Assembly (NCBI RefSeq): GCF_010119225.1
Contig: NZ_WNKF01000010.1
Location: 124,001-188,000 of the forward strand
DNA length: 64,000 bases
Reading direction: 5' to 3'
DNA from: Cyclobacterium roseum
Lineage (GTDB): Bacteria; Bacteroidota; Bacteroidia; Cytophagales; Cyclobacteriaceae
Of this stretch, positions 25,279 through 33,955 are shown one piece after another. Made by a program: the position numbers and the translations under genes. The stretch's first letter is position 1. The number at the start of each line of letters is the position of its first letter. Under the pieces are notes generated by a model that searched no databases, was not told where the DNA came from, and saw nothing but the letters and a program-made list of their open reading frames with translations.

Positions 25279-26523
25279 ATGAATTTAATAGACCCAAACA
25301 TAGTATTGGAAGAAAAAGAGGGTGTGGTTGAGATAAAAAACTACATCAATAAACTGAGGATAGTAAAAGAACTATACACCTTGGGAAACAATACGGCCAG
25401 CAATATTTGCCAGCTCGTAGGGATTAGTTTACCTACCGTAAACCTTTTGCTGACGGATCTGCTGGAAGAAAACATCGTTATTAAGGAGGGACGTGGACAG
25501 TCTCAGGGCGGTAGAAAGCCGGATCTTTACGGGCTTGCACCGGATTCATTTTATATTTTGGGCATGGATCTAAGCCGCTATGGGGCAAAAGCGGCACTAT
25601 ACAATACCAAAAATGAGAAGGTTACCAAGATAAAGACGGTTAAACTTCCCTTGAACAACGAGGCAACAACGCTGGACAGCATCCACGAATTTGCCATGGA
25701 CGTCATTCAGTCTTCCGGGATTTCGGATGAAAAAGTCATTGCGGTGGGCATCAGCATGCCTGGTTTGGTAGACAGCGTTGCCGGGATAAACCATACCTAC
25801 TTAAAATCAGGAAAAAAAACCCTGAAAGAGCAATTGGAAGCCAAATTTGAGCGAAAGGTTTTTATAGAAAATGATGCACGGGCTAAAACCCTCGCCGAGT
25901 TTAAATTCGGGAATAAAAGCACCCATAAAAATGTATTGGGAATATTTGTAGATTGGGGTATAGGTCTTGGAATCATTATCGATGAAAAACTGTACCGAGG
26001 GTACTCAGGCTTTGCCGGAGAGTTTAGTCATTCTCCGCTATTTGACTCCAAGGAAATAAGCTGTAGCTGTGGCAAGAGGGGATGTTTGGAATCGGTGGCA
26101 TCCGGAGGGGCTGTCGTGCGACTCGCCCGGGAGGCGATTGCATTGGATAAAGACTCCATACTTGCCCGGATGTCCGAAGGAAAGGAAGATAACCTCGAAC
26201 CCTCCATCGTCGTGGAAGCGGCCATGGCTGGGGACCAGCGTGCCATCAGCATTTTATCCGATGTAGGGCTGGATTTGGGGCGGGGAATTGCCATTCTCAT
26301 ACAGCTAATCAATCCCGAGCTCATTATATTAGGTGGGGCCATTGCCGAAGCCAATCAGTACATCACCACCCCCATCCAACAGGCATTGAACATTTACAGC
26401 ATGGCCAAATTAAGGGAAAAGACATCCATTGAACTATCCCGGCTCGGCAAGGAAGTAGGACTTCGTGGAGCTATTGCCATCGTAAACGAGCACATCTTTG
26501 AAGACACGATCAATTCTCACTAG
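25279..26523 (+). CDS. ROK family transcriptional regulator (NagC-like)
   Basis: The 414-residue protein has an N-terminal winged helix-turn-helix (about 27-85; TASNICQLVGISLPTVNLLLTDL) and a ROK sugar-binding domain (about 95-405). The ROK zinc motif CSCGKRGCLE is intact near residue 259, as are IENDARAKTLAEFKFG and the sugar-binding GEFSHSP. It is followed by nagB and a ROK kinase, so GlcNAc, GlcN or a phosphate of these is the likely effector. It probably represses its own operon and perhaps the divergent glycosylasparaginase gene. Confidence 0.88.
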   Translation: MNLIDPNIVLEEKEGVVEIKNYINKLRIVKELYTLGNNTASNICQLVGISLPTVNLLLTDLLEENIVIKEGRGQSQGGRKPDLYGLAPDSFYILGMDLSRYGAKAALYNTKNEKVTKIKTVKLPLNNEATTLDSIHEFAMDVIQSSGISDEKVIAVGISMPGLVDSVAGINHTYLKSGKKTLKEQLEAKFERKVFIENDARAKTLAEFKFGNKSTHKNVLGIFVDWGIGLGIIIDEKLYRGYSGFAGEFSHSPLFDSKEISCSCGKRGCLESVASGGAVVRLAREAIALDKDSILARMSEGKEDNLEPSIVVEAAMAGDQRAISILSDVGLDLGRGIAILIQLINPELIILGGAIAEANQYITTPIQQALNIYSMAKLREKTSIELSRLGKEVGLRGAIAIVNEHIFEDTINSH

Positions 26524-26549
26524 ATAAACAACAATAAAGATAAAGGCAT

Positions 26550-28877
26550 ATGTTAGCAAATTACCCACTTTCAAAGACTGAAGAGGCGTTTTTTAAGGAT
26601 TCTGAAACAGAAACCATCACTACCAAAATTCCCTACCTCACCGTCGATAATTTCCCAAAACTGGGATTACTTACTGCCTGTAGGTTTTTAGAATGGGTTT
26701 CTACCAACCCGGACGGCGTAATCAGTTTACCCACCGGTAAGACACCGGAGTATTTTATCAAATGGACCCAATTTTTACTGGAGAATTGGGAAAAGAAAAA
26801 GGGATTGGAAATCCGGGAAAAATACGGGTTAAAAGAGTGTAAGAAACCGGTGTTGAAGGATTTGCAATTTGTACAAATTGATGAGTTTTACCCCATTTCC
26901 TCCCAGCAGAAAAACAGTTTCTACCACTACGTAAACAAGTTTTACATTGAAGGATTTGGACTGGATCCTAAAAAAGCGCTGCTTATCAACTCCGATGAAA
27001 TCCCATTGGCGGAGGGGAAATCCTATCGGGAAATCTTCCCGGATTCCAAGGTAGATTTATCACTGCGTTTCCGGGAATACACCACGCCCCTGGAAAAATT
27101 ACAGCAGGAATCCATTTACCTTATCGACCAGTGGTGCGGCGAATACGAAGCGAAAATACGGGAAAAGGGTGGCATTGGTTTTTTTGTAGGCGGAATAGGT
27201 CCTGACGGACACATTGCCTTTAATACCAGAGGTTCTGATATATTTTCAACGACACGCCTCACCGAGACCAATTTTGAAACCCAGGCAGTAGCCGCAGGCG
27301 ATTTGGGCGGAATTGAGATATCTGCCAATAGGCTGGTGATTACCATCGGCCTGGACACGATTGTACACAATCCCGAGGCGGTGGCCATTATCATTGCGGC
27401 AGGAGAGGCTAAAGCGCCCATCGTGAAGCAATCCCTGGAAAGATCCATGACCAACGTCTACCCGGCAACGGTCCTGCAAAAACTTAAAAACGGAAGGTTC
27501 TACATGACCAAAGGAGCCGCTTCCAAGCTTACGGACAGTATCGACCAGTATTACTTTACCGGAAATTGGAATAACACCAAAACGGAAAGAGCTGTTTTGG
27601 ACCTTTGTAAAAGGCTACAAAAATACGGGCATAGAATTACCCTGGAGGACCTGAAAAACGATAAATACACAAGTCAGATTCCTGACCTGAATGAGAATAC
27701 CGTTAAAGAGGTCATTAAAAGTATCAGTGCGAAGATTGACAAGGGAATGGAAGAAGAGAAAAATGAAGTTTTTCTCCACACAGGTCCACACCACGATGAT
27801 ATTTCGCTGGGAATACTCCCCCAAATCACCAAACAACTCCATGAAAACAGCAATCAGGCACATTTTGCCGTTTTAACATCCGGGTTTACTGCAGTGACCA
27901 ACACCTTTGTCATCGAGACCCTGAAAAGCACCAAGAAATTTCTGGATGAAGGGCGCATCCAAATGGTGAAATTTGATGACTTTTACGAATCCGGGTACAA
28001 GCTTAAAATGGATAAGGATGTATACCATTACCTGACTAACGTCGCCTCCGAAAATGCCGAAGAGCGGTTGCGGGGATTATGTCACCGGGTAGTACGCGCC
28101 ATTGTTTTCACCTTCGGTATTAAAACCACCATGCAGCTGCGGGATCAGATCAATGAGATCATTACCGTGCTAAAAAACTCCTACGACGGAGAAAAGAATC
28201 CGAAAAACATCCAGACATTGAAAGGAATGATCCGGGAATTTGAGGAAGAATTGGTCTGGGCACATTTTGGGGTACAGGTCAAAAATGTTCATCACCTGAG
28301 GCTCGGTTTTTATACTGGAGATATTTTTACCGAACAACCGGACAAAAAACGAGATGTGGAACCCATATTGAACATGTTGCGGGATATAAAGCCCACCAAA
28401 TTGAGCCTTACACTGGACCCGGAAGGAAGTGGGCCCGACACGCATTACAAGGTATTGCAGGCAACTGCCGAGGCCGTCAGGCAATGGAGTCTTGAAGAGG
28501 ATTTATCCGATTTCAAAATCGTTGGCTACCGCAACGTCTGGTTTAAGTTTGATGCTGCAGAATCAAACGTAATCGTTCCCGTTTCATTGGGAGACATGTC
28601 TGTTATGGAAGATTCTTTCGCCAATTGCTATTTAAGCCAGGTGAATGCCTCCTTTCCAAGCTATGCTCACAATGGAAAATTCAGTACCCTGGCAAGAAGG
28701 ACCTGGGTAAATCAATTGAGTGACGTGCAGTTATTGCTCGGTAAAAATTACTTCTACCAACACCAAACGGCAAAAGTCCGCTCCAGTCACGGCTTGATAT
28801 TTTTCAGGGAAATGGACGTGGAATCATTTTTGATGGAGGCAAGGGAACTGGAGAAATCCACGGAAGGAATGTTATAA
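26550..28877 (+). CDS. nagB: Glucosamine-6-phosphate deaminase fused to a PIG-L-type domain
   Basis: The 775-residue protein has an N-terminal glucosamine-6-phosphate deaminase domain (about 1-340) with LQFVQIDEFYPIS and GGIGPDGHIAFN, converting GlcN-6-P to fructose-6-P and ammonia. The C-terminal half (about 405-770) is a PIG-L/LmbE-like domain with GPHHDD near residue 413, the counterpart of the zinc-binding HPDD motif. PIG-L enzymes deacetylate GlcNAc groups, so the fusion could act on GlcNAc-6-P and then deaminate the product, taking the place of a separate NagA. That order of reactions is inferred. It lies 26 nt after the ROK regulator. Confidence 0.9.
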   Translation: MLANYPLSKTEEAFFKDSETETITTKIPYLTVDNFPKLGLLTACRFLEWVSTNPDGVISLPTGKTPEYFIKWTQFLLENWEKKKGLEIREKYGLKECKKPVLKDLQFVQIDEFYPISSQQKNSFYHYVNKFYIEGFGLDPKKALLINSDEIPLAEGKSYREIFPDSKVDLSLRFREYTTPLEKLQQESIYLIDQWCGEYEAKIREKGGIGFFVGGIGPDGHIAFNTRGSDIFSTTRLTETNFETQAVAAGDLGGIEISANRLVITIGLDTIVHNPEAVAIIIAAGEAKAPIVKQSLERSMTNVYPATVLQKLKNGRFYMTKGAASKLTDSIDQYYFTGNWNNTKTERAVLDLCKRLQKYGHRITLEDLKNDKYTSQIPDLNENTVKEVIKSISAKIDKGMEEEKNEVFLHTGPHHDDISLGILPQITKQLHENSNQAHFAVLTSGFTAVTNTFVIETLKSTKKFLDEGRIQMVKFDDFYESGYKLKMDKDVYHYLTNVASENAEERLRGLCHRVVRAIVFTFGIKTTMQLRDQINEIITVLKNSYDGEKNPKNIQTLKGMIREFEEELVWAHFGVQVKNVHHLRLGFYTGDIFTEQPDKKRDVEPILNMLRDIKPTKLSLTLDPEGSGPDTHYKVLQATAEAVRQWSLEEDLSDFKIVGYRNVWFKFDAAESNVIVPVSLGDMSVMEDSFANCYLSQVNASFPSYAHNGKFSTLARRTWVNQLSDVQLLLGKNYFYQHQTAKVRSSHGLIFFREMDVESFLMEARELEKSTEGML

Positions 28878-28895
28878 GCGTTTTGTAATAAAACG

Positions 28896-28941
28896 AACCA
28901 TCCGCAGGTTAGGAAGTAACCTTGCGGATGGTTTCCCTTTT
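28896..28941 (+). terminator. Terminator after nagB
   Basis: The stem AACCATCCGCA/TGCGGATGGTT with inner GGTT/AACC pairs and one bulged T is followed by TCCCTTTTTT. It separates nagB from the kinase gene, so the latter likely has its own promoter or depends on read-through. Confidence 0.85.
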
Positions 28942-29048
28942 TTGATCAAACTGCTTGTTTCAGGATTGGGTCAGTTCAGGTATACTGCCGGGAAATTCCG
29001 GCATCACAATTAAGTATAATCGGGCAATGCCCGAAAATCATTTAGAAA

Positions 29049-29948
29049 ATGAAAGCAAGCAAATTGGTTCTTGGATTGGATATCGGAGGCACAAAAATCA
29101 GCTCTGGAATGGTCCGCGACGGGAAAATTATCGAGCGAAAAGAAAGCCGAACTCCTGCCAGTTTACCTCAGGAAGAAATTTTAGAGGCAATATCTTCTCA
29201 AATCGCAAGTTATACTTCGTCAGGATTTAAATCGATCGGGATCGGAATCCCAGGCCTGGTAGACCCCGGGGAAGGCATCGTTTACAACCTGGCCAATATC
29301 CCATCTTTTCAAAAAGTCAATTTAAAGGCCTATCTGGAGAAAAAATTTAACGTGCCAGTAGCCATAAATAACGATGCCAACTGTTTTGCTTTGGGAGAAT
29401 ATAAATTTGGGCCGGCGCAGCAGCACCGGCATGTTATTGCCATTACCCTGGGTACGGGCATCGGCACAGGAATCATTGCAAACGGGCACCTTTATACCGG
29501 AAGGCTCTGTGGAGCGGGCGAATGGGGGGCTGTTCCCTACCTGGACCAGACCTTCGAGGATTATTGTAGTAGTAAGTTTTTTAAAAGGGAATACAAGCTA
29601 AGTGCCAAAAAGCTTTCCGTGAAAGCAGAGCAAGGTGATCAAAAGGCACTCGATATCTTTGAAGCCTATGGTAGCCATCTCGGGCAGCTGATATATAGGC
29701 TTCTCCTAGCCTACGCGCCTGAGGCCATTGTGATTGGCGGTTCCATTCGGAAAGCTTACCCATTCTTTAGAAATGGCCTACAAAAGACCATTCACCAATT
29801 TCCCTACAAACCCATATCTGGAAACCTAAACATCTATGTATCCCAGCTAGAGGATTCTGCCATTCTAGGAGCGATTTCATTGGTTGAAGAGAATCAATTT
29901 CTTGTCAGCAGCGAAAATCCCGTCGATGAAAGCACCTCCTTGGCTTAA
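29049..29948 (+). CDS. ROK family sugar kinase (probable N-acetylglucosamine kinase)
   Basis: The 299-residue kinase has the ATP-binding LGLDIGGTK at the N terminus, IGIGIPGLVD, the catalytic Asp in AINNDANCFALGE and ALGTG-like ITLGTGIGTG. The Cys cluster that binds zinc in many ROK proteins is missing; the region reads GAGEWGAVPYLDQ instead. The place in a cluster with glycosylasparaginase and nagB suggests that it phosphorylates GlcNAc or glucosamine; glucokinase activity is an alternative. The terminator upstream suggests separate regulation from nagB. Confidence 0.85.
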   Translation: MKASKLVLGLDIGGTKISSGMVRDGKIIERKESRTPASLPQEEILEAISSQIASYTSSGFKSIGIGIPGLVDPGEGIVYNLANIPSFQKVNLKAYLEKKFNVPVAINNDANCFALGEYKFGPAQQHRHVIAITLGTGIGTGIIANGHLYTGRLCGAGEWGAVPYLDQTFEDYCSSKFFKREYKLSAKKLSVKAEQGDQKALDIFEAYGSHLGQLIYRLLLAYAPEAIVIGGSIRKAYPFFRNGLQKTIHQFPYKPISGNLNIYVSQLEDSAILGAISLVEENQFLVSSENPVDESTSLA

Positions 29949-30083
29949 GGCTACCCGTAAACCCTCACCACCGCGGCAACGATGATTGGCATGGATATAG
30001 GCCCCATTCATTCATTTCAGGACCGGCTACAGGAGACCATTTAGCAATACTCCAGGGGTTTACGGAAGCTATCTTTTCCTGAT

Positions 30084-30644
30084 TTATCCTTCCTTTATTT
30101 CCAACGAAATAAAATTCGTCTCAAACCCCTGCCCTTTTGGAGAAGCTGCCATGATGCCTACCTGGAGGGAAGGACCAGGAGGGAAATAAGCCAGTCGCTG
30201 GGTTTCAAAATTTTCCGAATCGGTACTAAACGAAACTTCCACATAATCCCCTCCCCGTTTTACTCTAACCCAAAAATCAATGGGCACTTCCTTTAACTCC
30301 CGTACGGACCAATCCGAGAAATCCCTGGTTAAGACGGTACTGGCCTTTGCCATGCCGGATACGTACTCAATACCTGCCTTTATCCAGTTGCTATCATCCA
30401 ATCGCAACATAAGTCCGGCCTGGTCATACAAATCCCGATAGGTTCCGGAAAATTGAAGCTGGCAGGTAAAGGGCCCGTTGATTTCCCGATAAAAAAAATG
30501 CCCATCGTTTTTGACGAAATCATAGTGAGTAATCCTCCAAAAATCGGTTTGCGTATCGGTAATCAAAATCAAACGGTCCTCTTTCAGAGACCACTTGCGA
30601 GGCTCATTCATCCATCGAAATCCTTCCCATTGATTTTTAGGCAT
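30084..30644 (-). CDS. DUF1349 domain protein
   Basis: The 186-residue protein matches the DUF1349 family, a concanavalin-like beta-sandwich, with the typical WSLKEDRLILITDTQTDFWR start, the FTCQLQFSGTYRDLYDQAGLMLR strand region and DSENFETQRLAYFP. There is no signal peptide, so it is probably cytoplasmic. Family members are found near glycan catabolism genes, but the function is not established. It lies 49 nt after a lipoprotein gene on the same strand. Confidence 0.85.
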   Translation of the reverse strand: MPKNQWEGFRWMNEPRKWSLKEDRLILITDTQTDFWRITHYDFVKNDGHFFYREINGPFTCQLQFSGTYRDLYDQAGLMLRLDDSNWIKAGIEYVSGMAKASTVLTRDFSDWSVRELKEVPIDFWVRVKRGGDYVEVSFSTDSENFETQRLAYFPPGPSLQVGIMAASPKGQGFETNFISLEIKEG

Positions 30645-30693
30645 ATTTTAAGAATTTTGTTCGTCACCCCATGTAACTACCAGCTATTTTAGT

Positions 30694-31461
30694 CTACTTT
30701 TTGGTTAAAGTTACCTTGATTTCCTGGTAATACAAAACCGTCATTCCTTCAAACCCCGAATCCGTACCAACGATCAACCAAAGGTTTCCACTACTGTCAG
30801 CACGAACTTCCTGAGGACGATTTCCATTGTCCCGCATGATCATTTCATAGACAAAGTCATCTCCCTCTATGCCAATGGTACCCAACCCATACATGTCTTC
30901 GCCATCCTGCGATTGATTTCCTTTATCAATGTTCATCCGTAGATAGGTCGTTGATGCCTCCTCCACCGGTTCGGGTAGGGGTTCCCGGTCGACCGCTCCC
31001 GCTTTTAAAAACACCGAGCCACCTGGGCTTCCGCCAATGCCAACGGAGCTTTCGGGATAGCTGGATGCAAGGGTGACTTCAAAAACCACCTCATAAGTAG
31101 CTCCAGGATCCAGTCCGCCTATTTCCTTTTTGAGAAACATAAATAAATCATCGCTTCCGTTCTGCCCCTGTACGCGTATGGCCCGACCACTTTCTCCCGT
31201 TTCCTCCGGCAAATTGTCCAGACTAACTTCTAGTTCAAACCGATCGTGTGCATCAACAGGCAAATCCGCAAATCCACCTTCCCATCCATTCATACCCGAC
31301 TCAAAGGTATCTGCTATTACCACTTCGTCGGGTTCCGGTTGGGGTGTTTCTTCCACACATCCAGACACAAGCAACAATAAGCAAAATGATAGGTACCCTA
31401 TCTGAAATTCTTTCAATGTATTTCTAAGTTTTTGCGCTGTATTATTTTTGTCAGCTTTCAT
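30694..31461 (-). CDS. Predicted surface lipoprotein of unknown function
   Basis: The 255-residue protein has an N-terminal hydrophobic segment ending in the lipobox LVSGC (Cys35), then a Pro/Glu-rich linker and an all-beta acidic domain (about 48-250). The region DTFESGMNGWEGGFADLP resembles the start of carbohydrate-binding or jelly-roll modules, and Gly/Asp-rich loops follow. I do not recognise a named family. It is followed by the DUF1349 gene and the two may be cotranscribed. Confidence 0.75.
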   Translation of the reverse strand: MKADKNNTAQKLRNTLKEFQIGYLSFCLLLLVSGCVEETPQPEPDEVVIADTFESGMNGWEGGFADLPVDAHDRFELEVSLDNLPEETGESGRAIRVQGQNGSDDLFMFLKKEIGGLDPGATYEVVFEVTLASSYPESSVGIGGSPGGSVFLKAGAVDREPLPEPVEEASTTYLRMNIDKGNQSQDGEDMYGLGTIGIEGDDFVYEMIMRDNGNRPQEVRADSSGNLWLIVGTDSGFEGMTVLYYQEIKVTLTKK

Positions 31462-31606
31462 AGAAACATTCGTTTAACTGGTTTAAGAAAAGGTTCTATA
31501 TTGGATTTCCTTCCCTACAGGAAATCCACAAGAATCAAACCAGATGCTACCATTTTTTTACGGCATGATTTTAGACAACTTTTTCTTTGAATCAAACTAA
31601 AAAAAC

Positions 31607-31798
31607 ATGCAACACCGCACGCAATTTCAGGTTTTCGTTTACAATTTTAGTTTAGCGAAAGATGAGGTGGATAAAGGATCCAATAGAAAGACCCCTGGCA
31701 CCGCTGGAAGTGGTCCGAGACCACCTAAAAGGAATGAATATCCTGACCAGGAAAACGAATCCGAAAAAAAAGATAAAAAAACGAAAGAAAAGCACTAA
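31607..31798 (+). CDS. Possible small hydrophilic protein
   Basis: This 63-codon frame lies in the 437-bp gap between two minus-strand genes, which otherwise holds nothing I recognise. The last 45 residues are strongly charged (Lys, Glu, Asp, Pro) and look disordered. The stop codon sits in the loop of a perfect 9-bp hairpin AGAAAAGCA/TGCTTTTCT (31786-31808). No family is recognised. An overlapping frame at 31662-31880 is equally open, so coding is uncertain. Confidence 0.3.
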   Translation: MQHRTQFQVFVYNFSLAKDEVDKGSNRKTPGTAGSGPRPPKRNEYPDQENESEKKDKKTKEKH

Positions 31799-31898
31799 AT
31801 GCTTTTCTCCGATTTCCAGATTTAAGGAAAAGGTCTTACCAGACGGTAAAACCCTAACTTTCCTATGCGACCCTTTCTGAACAAAAAATAATCAGAAA

Positions 31899-32945
31899 TC
31901 AGGTAACGTTAATGACCATTTTGCCCAGAGATACCACTATTTTCAACAAACGATCGTGGATATTCTTACGTGAAGTAGCGAACGATTCTTTGTTGTAACA
32001 ATCTGTAAAATCACTGAGGTGTAGGAGCAATTTATCTCCCCCGTCGATCAGCTCCACACTGATTTTAAGACCACTGCTGTACTCCAGTTGTACGATATCC
32101 AATTGCCGAAGCTCCGGCTCACTTTTTCTTCCGGTTAGTTTATTGAAAAATAATTGTTTTTTGTAATCCGAAATACTAACCAACTCCTCATGCATGGCAT
32201 CGGAAGGAGGTTTGGAGCGGAATCGGTCAAAAATCTTTTTGTTTTCCCCTTCAGAAGTAATGTTAAATGTCTTTTCACCATACAGCTTGTACTTGATTTG
32301 AAGGTCCACGTGAAAATCAAACAACGTTTTTTCCTGCTGTTTCAATTTTTTGACTTGCGAAAAAATCAGGTCCAACTGCTTGGCCACGTTTTTCTCCTTC
32401 TCCAAATCCATGAGCACATGGTTTCGCTCATCAAAAGCAAGGAATTGAGTATACGCATCATCCATGGTCATGATTCTTTCCCGCAGATCTTCGTACCCGG
32501 AGTGAGACTCTTTATAGGCTCCGTTATTTTTGGTGACAATTTTATCTATTTGTTGGGACAAAACAATCCCTTTGATCACTAACTTATCTTTTTCCTCCCC
32601 AAATTCAGGGTATCCGTCCTCCGTTAAAAAGGTGTGGGCCAAAAGCGCTGCCTGTTGATGCGCTGTAAATACCAGAAACCTGCCTTCCGGATTGGGATAT
32701 CCGATAATGGTCCGGTTGAGCGAATGATCGAATCCCACTACAAAATCATAATCCTGGCCCTTGATTTTTTCCAAAGCGGGAAGCAAAAATTTATAATTTA
32801 AATTCTCATCCGAGTTCTTTTCGGGAGCATAATAATGAGATTCCAAATCAAATTCATTAATATACGTTGCCCCCTTTTCTGGTTCTGGCAAGTAAATCAA
32901 TCCTTTGGGCATCACATTAACTTCAACAGGCTGGTCGTTTTCCAT
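31899..32945 (-). CDS. Hypothetical protein, no recognised family
   Basis: The 348-residue protein is soluble, without signal peptide or membrane helix. The N-terminal part (about 1-175) is mixed alpha/beta; a central stretch (about 180-235) is rich in Lys, Glu and Leu and probably forms a coiled coil (KLKQQEKTLFDFHVD). The C-terminal part (about 280-340) is beta-rich. Codon use resembles neighbouring genes. It has no operon partner, and I can assign no function. Confidence 0.65.
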   Translation of the reverse strand: MENDQPVEVNVMPKGLIYLPEPEKGATYINEFDLESHYYAPEKNSDENLNYKFLLPALEKIKGQDYDFVVGFDHSLNRTIIGYPNPEGRFLVFTAHQQAALLAHTFLTEDGYPEFGEEKDKLVIKGIVLSQQIDKIVTKNNGAYKESHSGYEDLRERIMTMDDAYTQFLAFDERNHVLMDLEKEKNVAKQLDLIFSQVKKLKQQEKTLFDFHVDLQIKYKLYGEKTFNITSEGENKKIFDRFRSKPPSDAMHEELVSISDYKKQLFFNKLTGRKSEPELRQLDIVQLEYSSGLKISVELIDGGDKLLLHLSDFTDCYNKESFATSRKNIHDRLLKIVVSLGKMVINVT

Positions 32946-33227
32946 TGGTACGTATTTTCAATTTTGAGGATGTACTTTAGTTGTGTACATTACCGATGTG
33001 CAGGCCCGGATGATCAGCGTAAATTCTCCTGAATTTCCGGGCGGAAGGAATATGCTACAAAATTATGTTTTATAAAACGACAAAGCAAGCGGGAAACCCA
33101 TGCATTATAAAATTACCCCTGATTCCAGGTGATTTTTCTTACTAATCTCCCTCTTTCGTGACTATTCTTTCCTCACGAAGATAATAAGCAACGCCTTATC
33201 CTTTATTTTCAACAAGCTTACTACCGA
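32946..33227. other. Intergenic region with one 7-bp hairpin
   Basis: No ORF of interest is present. The arms TTCGTGA (33155-33161) and TCACGAA (33173-33179) form a perfect 7-bp hairpin 49 nt after the sulfotransferase-like gene's stop. It lacks a T run on the minus strand, so it is a weak candidate for a transcript end. Confidence 0.35.
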
Positions 33228-33947
33228 TCAAAGGGAGTAATCCAGTAATTTCTGATAAAGGGGCTCGCATTCATGATACAAAGGCAATAACTGCACCGGA
33301 AGCTCTTCTATCTTTTCAGTATACTGCTGAAAGCCGGTAGACCGGTGGACATTTTGGTACCAATAGCTGGCCCAGCACCCATCCTCCGGAAGCGGCCCTG
33401 GTTTCCAGGCAAGCATATTAGGATCGAAGGGAATACTACACTCCATACACAACTGTCGAAGTTGCGTTTCCGGATCCAGAAGGAACTTTTTGGCCTCTAC
33501 TACCACAAAAGGGAAATCATTTTTCCTCAGGTATTGGAGCAGGTTCCATTGCATGGCGTAGCCTACATCCTCCATTACGGGTTTGGCTATCACCTTGGAG
33601 AAAGACAAAAGCATTTCCCTGGGGTTCCGGGTTAGAATTACGTTCATTCCCTGCTTCATGAAGGACCAATCGAGTTCAATCAGGTGGTGGGTCATGTTTT
33701 TAAAAAATAATAAAGGCTTTCCTGTTTTGGAGAGCATGTGCTGCACTACTTTTTGTCCATCATTTTCCATTTGCTGCAGTATTAACTCCGAAGCAGGATG
33801 GTAAGGCCGGGCAGGGGATCGACTTAAGTAATGGGCGTACAGCGGCTCATCTTCCACTAAACAGTCTTCCCGTTGGGAAAAACTGTACATCAGGGCCGTG
33901 GAAATATTTCGTGGGCCGGACCATAAAAATAATCGTTTGGTAGACAT
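33228..33947 (-). CDS. Sulfotransferase-like P-loop protein
   Basis: The 239-residue protein begins with KRLFLWSGPRNISTALMYSF, the phosphosulfate-binding-like P loop of sulfotransferase-related proteins, followed by VEDEPLYAHYL and the 3'-phosphate-binding-like VILTRNPREMLLSF. It directly follows a class IV aminotransferase gene. Plants carry a protein that fuses the same two domains (branched-chain aminotransferase-like), which supports a shared pathway. The substrate is unknown. I chose the ATG at 33947; a TTG at 33959 would overlap the upstream stop by 4 nt. Confidence 0.8.
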   Translation of the reverse strand: MSTKRLFLWSGPRNISTALMYSFSQREDCLVEDEPLYAHYLSRSPARPYHPASELILQQMENDGQKVVQHMLSKTGKPLLFFKNMTHHLIELDWSFMKQGMNVILTRNPREMLLSFSKVIAKPVMEDVGYAMQWNLLQYLRKNDFPFVVVEAKKFLLDPETQLRQLCMECSIPFDPNMLAWKPGPLPEDGCWASYWYQNVHRSTGFQQYTEKIEELPVQLLPLYHECEPLYQKLLDYSL

Positions 33948-33955
33948 GGGGTTAC

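Noticed and set aside
33155-33179. Rho-independent terminator
   Set aside because: The 7-bp hairpin has no T run on either strand.
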